Assembly (NCBI GenBank): GCA_008000375.1
Contig: SMOI01000114.1
Location: 36,461 to 75,395 of the forward strand
Length of the DNA: 38,935 bases
From: Poteriospumella lacustris
Lineage: Eukaryota > Sar > Chrysophyceae > Chromulinales > Dinobryaceae
Direction of reading: 5' to 3'
The translations under genes were made by a program, and so were the position numbers. A model generated the notes under the pieces. That model saw only the letters and a program-made list of their open reading frames with translations, was not told where the DNA came from and did not search any database. The number at the start of each line of letters is the position of its first letter. Position 1 is the stretch's first letter. Shown here one piece after another: positions 23,109 to 32,368 of this stretch.

Positions 23109-23948
23109 ATGTTCAAAAGCATGATCCTAATATGCCTCTTGACGATGGCAGTTTTTTGCCTCCATCGATACTACGAATTGACAAAGGTTGATTACCGAGA
23201 TTTCGTCACTTGTCACCCGTTGCTTTTGTACTCACAAGAATCACTCGGGTTCTGTTCACCCGCGCAAAAGATATCCCGCTTGTTCAGTTTTGGCTCTGCG
23301 GAAGAGCGTATCGCAGCTATTGATGCGCTGATTGCGTCACCACATAACGTGGCATTCGATCATTTGCAAAGCTTGATTGAAACAATCGTTTTCTCCAACG
23401 AACCGTCGGAAATTTCCGCCTCTATTGAAGCCTTGTCTCACGTATCCAATGGAAGACCAGACATAACTCAAGCAATTGTTTTACATGATTTATTTGCTAA
23501 TTTGATCATACGTCTTCTATCGCTGAGTGATTCCAGTTGGTGGACGGTACTTCATCAGTTGTATGTCCGTTTTGTGCCCAGCTTTAGGTATGTCGATGCC
23601 GCACAACAGCAACATATTCTGGAAATATTGGTTCGGATTGTGAAGGACTCTAATCGAAGAGATTCTCTGGGTCAGAGAGGTTCACTTTTCTTGCTGTCGA
23701 TGCTTTCCTCAGATCATTCTGTTTCCGCAATTCTTCAAAACGACGCAGATCTATTGGAGTTTCTGTCATCAATGTCAACGCACAAACGAGTCCGAAGAGA
23801 GAGCAGTGGTAGAACTGATAATGATGCGTTGTTCGCATCCGAAATTCTTGCAAACATCGATCATCTTCATGACACCGCCGTGAAGCCAACTTTCGATGGT
23901 GAACCGGCCACATCCAGTGATCCTCACCGGATGCAAACTCACGAATAG
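23109..23948 (+). CDS. Signal-anchored helical-repeat (ARM-like) protein
   Basis: 279 aa, single exon. The open frame extends upstream only to a GTG, so I start at the first ATG (23109). A hydrophobic segment at residues about 4-20 (MILICLLTMAVFCL) followed by a Tyr/Arg/Lys-rich stretch looks like a signal anchor or uncleaved signal peptide. The next 180 residues are amphipathic helices with an ARM/HEAT-like pattern: Ala-Ile-Asp-Ala-Leu, Ile-Glu-Ala-Leu, and Leu-Leu-rich turns. The last 40 residues are charged and likely disordered. It is probably a membrane-tethered scaffold. No named family or conserved catalytic residue is recognised. It lies about 510 bp upstream of the PI3K gene, same strand, as a separate unit. 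Confidence 0.68.
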   Translation: MFKSMILICLLTMAVFCLHRYYELTKVDYRDFVTCHPLLLYSQESLGFCSPAQKISRLFSFGSAEERIAAIDALIASPHNVAFDHLQSLIETIVFSNEPSEISASIEALSHVSNGRPDITQAIVLHDLFANLIIRLLSLSDSSWWTVLHQLYVRFVPSFRYVDAAQQQHILEILVRIVKDSNRRDSLGQRGSLFLLSMLSSDHSVSAILQNDADLLEFLSSMSTHKRVRRESSGRTDNDALFASEILANIDHLHDTAVKPTFDGEPATSSDPHRMQTHE

Positions 23949-24458
23949 ACGAATCATGCCTTCGTGAAAGGTCTATTTGGCGCAACTGGGAGCAGAGTAT
24001 CGATGCCTGACGGCTAATAAAGTACACGACATCCCTCTTGATTTCACCTTGTGATTTGATAGTCAGACCGATGTGTTAGTTCAAAATCCATTTTATTCCG
24101 GCCTATTCGCCCCGGCATACCTTTCCTTTCCTTTCCAAATGTATAAACTGTAATCATCGCGATTTATTTCGATGCAACAGTTCCTATCCTAAAGCAGTAT
24201 TTGGGTTGATTTGAGGAAGTCTGGACTTTTTAGCGTTGAGGTGCATGGAATGTGTCACAGAATGGGTGTGTGTCACCAGGTCGTTACAGAAGCGGCTGTC
24301 TCTGAGAACAGCAGCGCCGAAGCTGAAAAAATGGATATCGTCGAATTGAGTTTCGTCGTCTATCTTCGGATAAAATCGGGTTTGAAAATATTTCGCGAAA
24401 CCGAGTTCATTGAGAATCATCAAGTCTTTTGTCTCCTCAGATCTGATGAGAATACATC
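23949..24458. other. Intergenic region and 5' flank of PI3K gene
   Basis: No recognised gene. A short CCTTTC direct repeat lies at about 24121-24137. A pyrimidine-AG (GTCTCCTCAG) ends at 24440, 18 bases before the PI3K ATG, and could be the acceptor of a 5'-UTR intron; I see no clear donor. Overlapping open frames on both strands (24211-24720 plus, 24965-24420 minus) run into the PI3K coding sequence and are treated as shadows. Confidence 0.45.
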
Positions 24459-27400
24459 ATGGCGGGAATACGCGATATTTATCCGTTTTGTATTGATTTG
24501 TTTGAATCCAATTTTCTTCCGCTTCACTCGGCGACTGCACGACAAGCACTTTATGTCCGCACCAACAACGATCGCTATGTATTCGAAAATCCTCTTTACC
24601 AAGCTGACAGCAACCGTAAATCCATCTTCGGCACACGGGAAAAAGTCCAGATGCGCGCCAAAGATTTCCTGGCCAGCATTCCAGCATTCGCCGATTTCTC
24701 GGATCAACAGCTCACAGTGATGGAACAAAAGTCTACCATTTGCAAGTTTGAGGCCGGTGAAGTATTGTTTCGCCAAGGCGAGGAAGGCGATAAGTTCTAT
24801 GTCATTAACCAAGGATGTGTCGATGTTCTCATTCAAGACAACGCCAGCGCCTTGGGGCGTGGTGATTTGGGACGAATAGTTAACCGGCTTACTGAAGGGT
24901 GCTATTTCGGCGAGCGGGCGCTTATTCACAGTGAGGTCCGCGCAGCTTCGATTCGAGCCAACCAAGACACGGTATGTCTGGCTTTCAGTCGCAGCGTGTA
25001 CGAAGAAGTGATCAGTGGTGGAAATGCCTTAATTGGCCAAGACAATGACGTGGAAGTGGACTGGTCGAAAGACCACGAGACGCGGTCGCTCTTCAAGCAT
25101 ATCGAAAACATCTTGGATATCGAGAAGTCCAACGCGTCGCCCAAGATCAAGCGCATTCTCTACGAGTTGGGTACCGCCTTTACCCCCGAGCTGTTACCTG
25201 ATGAAATCATCGCTCGTATGGTCATGACGGTCAAGATTGCACTGAAGGTTGACAGAGTAGGATTATTCGTCCTGAGTGAGGATCGAAGAAGCATGATTCT
25301 CAAGGTGTCGGAGCGCAGCAAAGGTGTTCGATTACCTATTCGCGGATTAGCAGGTGCAGTGCTGCAGAACAACACGCCACTCAACATTGCGGACGCGTAT
25401 CAAGACCCACGCTTCGATTCAACGATGGATCGCCGCACAGGATATCGCACGCGACAAGTTTTGGGTGTGCCGCTCCGTGATCCGCTGACTGGTCAAGCGA
25501 TGGGTGTGTTGCAAGTGAACAACAAGCAGGATTCATCAGGTTCAGACATGTTTTCAGCGGAACAGCAGCGCGTACTGGAATTGGCGGCGGAGCAATTATC
25601 AGAGTTGCTGCTGGGTCGCGCCGATGTATTCGTGGCGACAGGTGCTGGCAAAGGCCTGGGTCAGGGTGTTGGCGATGGTATGGTCTTGCTAAACTCGGCA
25701 GATCTGACGATGCCTTTCACGGTGGACTTGACAAGCTTTCAAGTTGGGAATGATATTAAAGATGCGATCATGAAGGAAGGTCTTGTTGCGTTGGAGCTAC
25801 AGGTATCATTGCACTTGGCACTTACTCAATTGTGCGAGTCGCAGAAATTGGTCTTGGACTTGCCGACTGCATCACCAACTGTGACGTCAAACAAGTCCAG
25901 CGGTGGCGGTCGTGGGGCTATTCCAAGCCTGAGCTTCAACTTCTCGATGCATCAGCGTGTGACATTTGGTATCTCTGTGCGCGATATGCCTCGTGCGGCG
26001 CGTATTTTGGTCAAAGTCACGGGATACAAGAAGAAGAAGGGATCGTCGGGATCGAACAAGGTTAGTTTGGGCTGGGCCGCCTGTGTTGTGTTCGACTTCA
26101 AGGGTTGTCTGGACAGCATGCAAGGGCTACGTTTCTTCCCTGCCAACCCAGATCGTGAAGTTGATGTGCCCATCAACACGACACTGAGCAACCACGACAA
26201 TACCGTGGGACAGGTGAATCTCATTCTAGCACCTGACGTGATTCTCAATCCCGACACGAACACGCCGCGTGTTCGAATTGTGCATTCAATGCCAGTCCGG
26301 TCCGATCCGTTTGAAGCAGCTGACACTTCATCGACGGAAGGGCTGACCGAGGTGGACAATGCAGAACTGGAGCGTATCCATATCTTGGCTTACAACCCAA
26401 TGAGTTTGACGATCATTGGTCCACGTGAGAAAGGCTTTCTCTGGCGTGTGCGTTTCTCGATCTTCAATCGACCGAACTTGTTACCAGCCTTTGTTATGTC
26501 CATCAATTGGAGCTCATCGGAGCAGGTGCAAGAGTTGTACGATCTACTCGATCTGTGGTCACCACCAACAGCTGTGGAAGCACTGCAGCTGTTGGATCGT
26601 CGCTTTATGGATCCCAAAGTGCGTGCTTACGCGGTGCATTGTTTGGAAGACCTGTCCGATGAAGAGCTGTCGTTGTACATGCTGCAACTGTGCCAACAGC
26701 TCAAGTTTGAAAACTTCGTGGACTCGGCCTTGGCGCGATTCTTATTGCGACGTGCGTTGACAAACAACAAGTTGATTGGTCACATTTATTTCTGGTTGTT
26801 GCAAGCGGAAGTACATAACAGTGATGTGAAGAAGCGCTACATCGTTCTGCTGCAAGTGTACATTCGTAACTGTGGAAGCCATCGCATTGAGCTTGGTCAC
26901 CAGATGTTCGTGATGAAACGACTGGAAAAGGTGGCCTTGGAAGTTGCCCAAGGTCAATCGAAGGAAGAACGTAAGCAAATCTTGCAAATCAAACTGGCAG
27001 AAGCCAAGCAACATTTCCCAGAGACGTTCAAGCTACCACTGAATCCACAACGCTCGGTAGGGTCACCGTTCATTGATATCACTGTTCCTTACATTGTTTG
27101 CTGACCATTTGTCCATTTGTTTTCTTCTCCGTTTGTACAGCTGTGCGACATCATTGTGGACAAGTGCCGCGTGATGGAATCCAAGAAGAAACCTCTGTGG
27201 TTGACATTCAAGGACGCGACACCAGGCAATGAGAACCTCGTACTGATGCTCAAGGTGGGTGACGATCTGCGCCAGGATGCGTTGATCATGCAACTGTTGC
27301 GCGTCATGGACAATCTATGGAAGCGAGAGGGTCTGGACATGCAAATGAAGTTGTACGACTGCATTTCGACCGGTGACGAACGAGGTTTATTGCAAGTGGT

Positions 27401-28187
27401 GTTGAAGGCTAAAACGCTGGCCAACATTTTGATGGAAGCCACCGACCGACAGGGTTCCAACAAGTCAGGGTCGCTATCTCGCAAGTTGGTTTCCGCCATG
27501 AAGGCGTTGTCAGACTTTGACGTCTTCTCGGAGTGGATCCAGGACCAAGTGCGTACCGACTCCGAGTTTTCTGGCCAATCGGCGGCAGATCAACGTGAAG
27601 AGTTTGACCGGTAAGCTCTCTTCTTTCGAATGAAAACCTTCGCCAGCCTGATGACTTACCTGGTTGTATTGATTGGTTGCTCGTTTAGACGTGTACAAAG
27701 CTTCATGATCTCGACGGCAGCATATTGCGTGGCGTCATATGTACTGGGACTTGGCGATCGACACAATGACAACTTGATGATGACGCAATCTGGCCACTTC
27801 TTCCACATCGACTTTGGTCACATCCTCGGCAACTTTAAGTCCAAAATGGGCGTGAAGCGAGAGCGAGCACCGTTTGTCTTCACCCATGCCATGCGGGCTG
27901 TGATGAAGAGCGACGAGCAGTATGAAGCGTTCGTGGACCTATGTTGTGACGTGTACAACATCTTGCGAGAGAACGCGACGCTCTTGGTATCGCTGTTTTC
28001 TCTGGCTATTCCTTGCAATTTGCCAGAGTTACAGACGGAAAAGGATGTCATGTGGATCTACGAGAAGCTTTTGGTCGGTGCCAGCGATGAGGAAGCAGCG
28101 GACCACTTCAAGAAACAGCTCGATATTTCTCTGAAGACCCGTGGTACGCGAATTAACGATGCAGCACACATGTTGGCACATGCATGA
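24459..28187 (+). CDS. PI3-kinase with N-terminal cNMP-binding and GAF domains, three exons
   Basis: The inferred join is 24459-27056, 27141-27610 and 27689-28187 (1188 aa). Introns of 84 and 78 nt have GTAGGG...GTACAG and GTAAGC...GTTTAG ends. Two in-frame TGA codons precede the ATG. Domain order: cyclic-nucleotide-binding domain about 71-186, with phosphate-binding cassette FGERALIHSEVRAAS (Glu152, Arg161); GAF domain about 240-385, with a PDE-GAF-like Asn/Phe/Asp pattern (NIADAYQDPRFDS, then GYRTRQVL); PI3K C2 about 430-610; helical PIK domain about 640-850; kinase domain 867-1188. The kinase has an ATP-binding Lys (LMLKVGDDLRQD, about 904), catalytic loop GDRHNDN (1045-1051), DFG (1064-1066) and an activation loop with KRERAPF (1079-1085). 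That basic loop is the class I type, which phosphorylates PtdIns(4,5)P2; class III Vps34 lacks it. No adaptor-binding or Ras-binding domain is visible. Direct control by cAMP or cGMP is inferred. Confidence 0.94.
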
Positions 28188-29810
28188 AGACCTCGAGATT
28201 ATCGGGTGAAAGCACCGCTTTGCTGTGCAGGTTGCAGTGACCTGTGTAGCGCGATGGGATCGTAATGCTTAAGCTTGGTTTGTTTCTTTGTTTTTTGCTG
28301 AATTTTTGCTTTGTCATTGCGCGGTCAGTTACCGCTGTAGCTGTCGGTGTCACCAGCAACCTCTCTCACCTCTCTTCTTCTCGTTGTTTGCGTCTCTGCC
28401 TCTCCTTCCTCCCCTGCCCTTCTTCACTCATTCTTTTTCTCTCTTTCCCCTTCTCCCTTCTCCCTCTTCTTTCTCTTATTCCTGTAGAACGCCAGTTTGT
28501 CATCACTTGCATTTCATGATGTGTGATCTAAACACATGTTGGTTTAAGTATGTCTCAAGTACAATCTTTTGTCTGTTTTTTGGATTTTTGTGTGGGAATT
28601 AGTGAGTGGCGAATCACAAGATCGCTCTAGTTACGAATGATAGGTCATTGGACGCTCAACAATCGGACCAGGCAGCAAACGGAGCTGAAACAGCTTTGGA
28701 TGCTCAAGATTGTTTCGCTTTGATTGTCCATTCCCATCGCATCGTTTCCCACTCCCAACAATAACAACAACAGAAGGTGCACATTTGACAAACTTAGATG
28801 CAACACATTATCGACAGCACCTCTTGTAATGCAAGCGATGACAAGCTGACATTTTTGGGTAACCGAAGAAATGAAGCAAAGATCTAACTACTTGTGAGAG
28901 GCTAACAAACTATGAATGGACCAGGCAACGGAACATATGAGGCCAGGACCCAAACAAGCGAAGTGGTAGGGTTCAGTGCAAGTACAACGGACAGCAAAAG
29001 CCAATTCGCACACAAAGAAACCAAGAGCTCATACGCATCGACCTCACATCTTGTCACACAGGACACCGTAACTGACGGCGGAACTTGATTCAACACTTTC
29101 AAGTCTTCGGAGAGAAATTTCGAACTACTTCTGGAAGTGGACCACCGCTCCTTCATCGCTTAGGCAGGCAAGAGGCTTGGTGGCGATGTTCGACATCCCG
29201 TTCCACCGGAAATACTCATTTCAATGAATTTTGCAGCAACATTGACGTCACTGGTTGGGTTTCATCCCAACAAAGAATCACGATGGTGTAGGTGAACGCA
29301 TTTGTGCCGCGTTGTTTGCGAAGCGATCACGTTATTCGGGTTATTTGGAAATGGTAAAAATATTTATCTGTACTCAAAGATGATACATCTTTCACCTGCA
29401 TGAGAAATCTTTTCAATTGTATATCATCAAAAATACAAGGCTAGAACAACAAGCAAGAAGACCTCCGATTTATTCACCAACGACCACCGCAGACATAGCA
29501 AGAAACGAGTACCTTTGCGAAGTTATGTTTACTATATATTGGGATTAACGCTGCTTAGATTAGTACTTCTCTCGCCATGTTGAACGTTGCGCGGACGCGG
29601 TGCTCAACTTCAAAAAGAAGTCCAGCAGTAAAAGAATCAATCAAATGAAGCGTTAGGAATACCAAGAAGAGTGAAATTCAGGCTTCGATTGAAGACAAAA
29701 TCCTGGCGGAAACGATATTTGGTTATTTGGAAAGCCAGTTGCTCAAAGGATACTTAACAGGATCGGTTGACGGATCTATTCTCATTGCTCCCACCTTGAC
29801 GTGACTTATC
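28188..29810. other. Intergenic region between PI3K and PaiB-like genes
   Basis: No gene is recognised in 1.6 kb. The first 400 bases after the PI3K stop are strongly T/C-rich (about 28340-28480) on the PI3K sense strand. The rest has mixed composition. An 84-codon minus-strand open frame (29156-28902) has no family resemblance. A 13-bp repeat of GGTTATTTGGAAA occurs near 29339 and 29720. Confidence 0.5.
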
Positions 29811-30470
29811 ATGGCGGCTATGTATATTCCAAAGCACTTCCGGTGCGATGATACCTCTCTCCATCATGAAATCATCGAGTCCTATTCTTTTGCTACAATG
29901 ATCGTCACGCAAAACAATGAACCACATATTGTTCACATGCCATTCCTATTGGATCGGGACAGCAACACCTTGCGTGGGCATATTGCCAGAGCCAATGAAC
30001 TCTCACAACTTGACTTCTCACAGCCTTATCATTGTCTTGTTGTTTTCCAAGGACCGGATGCGTATGTATCACCCTCTTGGTATGCAACCAAGCAAGAGAC
30101 TGGTAAAACCGTTCCCACATGGAATTACATTTCTGTTCATGTGAAAGGAACATTGCAACTCATCAACGACCCCGAGTGGATTCTGCAAAATGTATCTGCT
30201 CTGTCCGACAAGCATGAAGCGGAGCATAACTCCGCTTGGAAAGTGAGTGATGCTCCTCCGGCGTATATTTCGGCAATGGTACGAGCGATTGTTGGCGTTG
30301 AAATTTCAATTTCTGCGATCGACGGAAAGTTCAAGCTGAGTCAGAACAAAACGCTTCCAGATATTAATGGCGTAATTGCTGGTCTCCGAAGAGAGTCATT
30401 GCTAAAAAGCCATGAAACTGCGAGATGGATGGAACGGTTCCTTCCTATCGAATCCACCGACAACTCGTAG
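29811..30470 (+). CDS. PaiB-family FMN-binding protein
   Basis: 219 aa, single exon. The whole length matches the bacterial PaiB/FMN-binding 2 family (split-barrel, flavin-reductase-like fold). Visible hallmarks are MYIPKHFR at the start, a THE/HMPFLLD-type strand (HMPFLLDRD), VVFQGPDAYVSPSWY, VPTWNYISVHVKG, RAIVGVEI and KFKLSQNK near the end. Bacterial members bind FMN or haem-related cofactors and some act as transcriptional regulators. In eukaryotes such genes are sporadic and their role is mostly unknown, so the annotation is family membership, not function. Start: ATG 29811; the in-frame ATG at 29820 gives exactly the bacterial-type N-terminus (MYIPKHF) and is equally possible. It has no intron, and an old transfer from bacteria is plausible. 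Confidence 0.9.
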   Translation: MAAMYIPKHFRCDDTSLHHEIIESYSFATMIVTQNNEPHIVHMPFLLDRDSNTLRGHIARANELSQLDFSQPYHCLVVFQGPDAYVSPSWYATKQETGKTVPTWNYISVHVKGTLQLINDPEWILQNVSALSDKHEAEHNSAWKVSDAPPAYISAMVRAIVGVEISISAIDGKFKLSQNKTLPDINGVIAGLRRESLLKSHETARWMERFLPIESTDNS

Positions 30471-30982
30471 GAGCACTATTGGTGCAATACTTTGCAACCG
30501 TTTTTACCATGTGTATGAAAAGGTAGTGGGATGTATCGTTTATAGCTGCGTGTTTTGTTTATGACTTGTAGCATCTGTGAGTAAGTGTGTTTCATCAAGA
30601 CTTTCTTCACGCCAGGCCAATCTACTCTGTGTCACTGGGGGGTCTTTCTCGTATTTCTTGTCACTAATAATTTGATCTACTATTCACTCAATCATGTCCA
30701 AGTGGGCAATCGCAATATTGTGGAGCTTATTTCGAGACATGGTATTGCAGCTGGTTGATACCGTCGGTTTCTCGCTGCAGGGCTAGGATTATATAGACTT
30801 TCTTAGTGAAGTGAAATTTTTTTCTTTTATCGTAAGTATGGACTGCAGACCAAGGTTGCACAGTTGATTTATTGGAAGAGTCGTCGATGTTGCTCCATAC
30901 AATGCATTGATGGAAACCATCGGGACATTTTCTGTGCCGAAAACCTAGTAAAGGATATATTTTGTGGGACAGCCGTCATACA
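30471..30982. other. Intergenic region 3' of PaiB-like gene, up to the transposon
   Basis: No recognised gene. It has mixed, moderately T-rich composition and ends at the 8-bp target duplication of the hAT-type element. Confidence 0.5.
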
Positions 30983-31092
30983 GCGAGGAGCTGTGTTGGG
31001 AAGTACGAGGTTTTTCGATTTCATACTTGGAATATGTACGAAAATATGAAAAATTTTCGTACTTCGTACTTCGTACTTAGTACGAGCAACGA

Positions 31093-31146
31093 GACCCGGG
31101 ATATTAGCTCCCCACGGACGGACGGAGCCAGGGTATTAACTCCCCC
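31093..31146 (+). repeat. Left terminal inverted repeat of MULE
   Basis: 54 bp pair with 34881-34934 in inverted orientation, 53 of 54 identical; the 34th base is A here and C in the other arm. Confidence 0.95.
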
Positions 31147-31199
31147 TCTTGGGAAATGTAACGTTAAATTTAACCGCGGCCACGGGCAAGCGACAGTCC

Positions 31200-31583
31200 A
31201 TTTCCATCGGATCGTGAGGCAATTCACAACTGTTTATCTACCTCGTGCGGCCAAGTCTCTTCGCGAAGTTGAGAGCCACGAGTTGACCAACGTCAATGTG
31301 AACGGCTTTAACGAAGAGGCCATCGTCATTTTGCACCCCATTTGCTCAGATGGATCATATAACAATTGCAATCCTCCGTGTGGCAACATTGGTGGTGGTC
31401 CTTTGTCGTTCCAGTTCTCGGTGAGCAGCTTCTTGAACAGTTTGACCGACCGTTATCAGCTGAACACCGACCCAACTGTTTTCAACGTTGCTGGCCAGAG
31501 TGCTTTTTGTATGCCCAACACGACTCTAACTTGCGATGCGAGTCCTCGTAAAGGTGCTTCCAAATTGCAACTGTTACGTGAAG
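31200..31583 (+). pseudogene. Probable captured host exon inside the MULE
   Basis: The plus-strand frame covering this segment stays open from before the TIR to 31660, but has no Met between the TIR and residue FCMPN (about 31507), so it cannot start a protein within the element. The translation from about 31245 to 31582 looks like a genuine Cys-containing globular, perhaps secreted, domain (NGFNEEAIVILHPICSDGSY, later GNIGGGPLSFQFSV and Ser/Thr-rich strands) and ends at a good splice donor (GAAG|GTACGC at 31584). An exon lifted from a host gene (Pack-MULE style) is the simplest reading. The alternative is part of a second MULE gene with unrecognised upstream exons. The parent gene is unknown and the left border is approximate. 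Confidence 0.45.
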
Positions 31584-31865
31584 GTACGCAACACCACTTT
31601 GTTTCGTTTTTAATCGACGGGCGGTGTCTTACCACGGCTCTTGTGGGTGTGTGCATGTAGTTGGTAGTTGGCTCCCTTGCCGAAGTATACTCAACTGTCA
31701 CAACTGCGCGTGAATGTCTCGGAGACGTTCCCCAACGGCTCGTCGCTGTGACGACAAGGGCAGCGAGGTATGGCGACGACCCCATACGGATGGGTGTTTA
31801 GCGCGGTCTGCGACCGGTCTACGTCGTTTTCCGTCGTTTTCCGTCGTTTTCTGTCTTTCTCTCGT

Positions 31866-32243
31866 TGGTGGTACCGTCCGCACACTGCGGGTCCCCGTCG
31901 CTCTCCGCGGAGCGACTCGTGCGACGAGCAGCTGCGCCGGGCAGCGTCGGTGCCTGTCGGTACGCTTTGCGTTGGTGCCTGCGTCGACCGCTGGTGGTAC
32001 CGTCCGCACACTGCGGGTCCCCGTCGCTCTCCGCGGAGCGACTCGTGCGACGAGCAGCTGCGCCGGGCAGCGTCGGTGCCTGTCGGTACGCTTTGCGTTG
32101 GTGCCTGCGTCGACCGCTGGTGGTACCGTCCGCACACTGCGGGTCCCCGTCGCTCTCCGCGGAGCGACTCGTGCGACGAGCAGCTGCGCCGGGCAGCGTC
32201 GGTGCCTGTCGGTACGCTTTGCGTTGGTGCCTGCGTCGACCGC
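31866..32243. repeat. Tandem array of three 126-bp GC-rich units within the MULE
   Basis: Three copies of a 126-bp unit (starts 31866, 31992, 32118) are essentially identical. Each contains the 10-bp palindrome CTCCGCGGAG. Because 126 is a multiple of three and the unit lacks stops in several frames, all three copies stay open on both strands in more than one frame. This produces long but meaningless translations. GC content is well above that of the surrounding DNA. It lies between the captured segment and the 3' end of the transposase. Confidence 0.95.
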
Positions 32244-32368
32244 ATACACTGCGTACACTGCGGGTAATCAACACGGGTAAGTTGTTTACGGGAGGACTGT
32301 TTGTTTGCTCCGGTATTTAACGTTGGTTACATTTTTAATACAGGGAGCAGCTTGGGTTACGGTGTTAA

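Noticed and set aside
24211-24965. Plus-strand (24211-24720) and minus-strand (24965-24420) frames over the PI3K N-terminus
   Set aside because: They overlap the cNMP-binding domain coding region in other frames and have no recognisable domain.
28902-29156. 84-codon minus-strand frame between PI3K and PaiB-like genes
   Set aside because: It has no family resemblance, no splice partner and no supporting context.
31691-32320. Six overlapping long open frames (151-188 codons) on both strands
   Set aside because: All are products of the 126-bp tandem unit, whose length is a multiple of three and which lacks stops. Translations are threefold repeats in four or more frames and resemble no protein.
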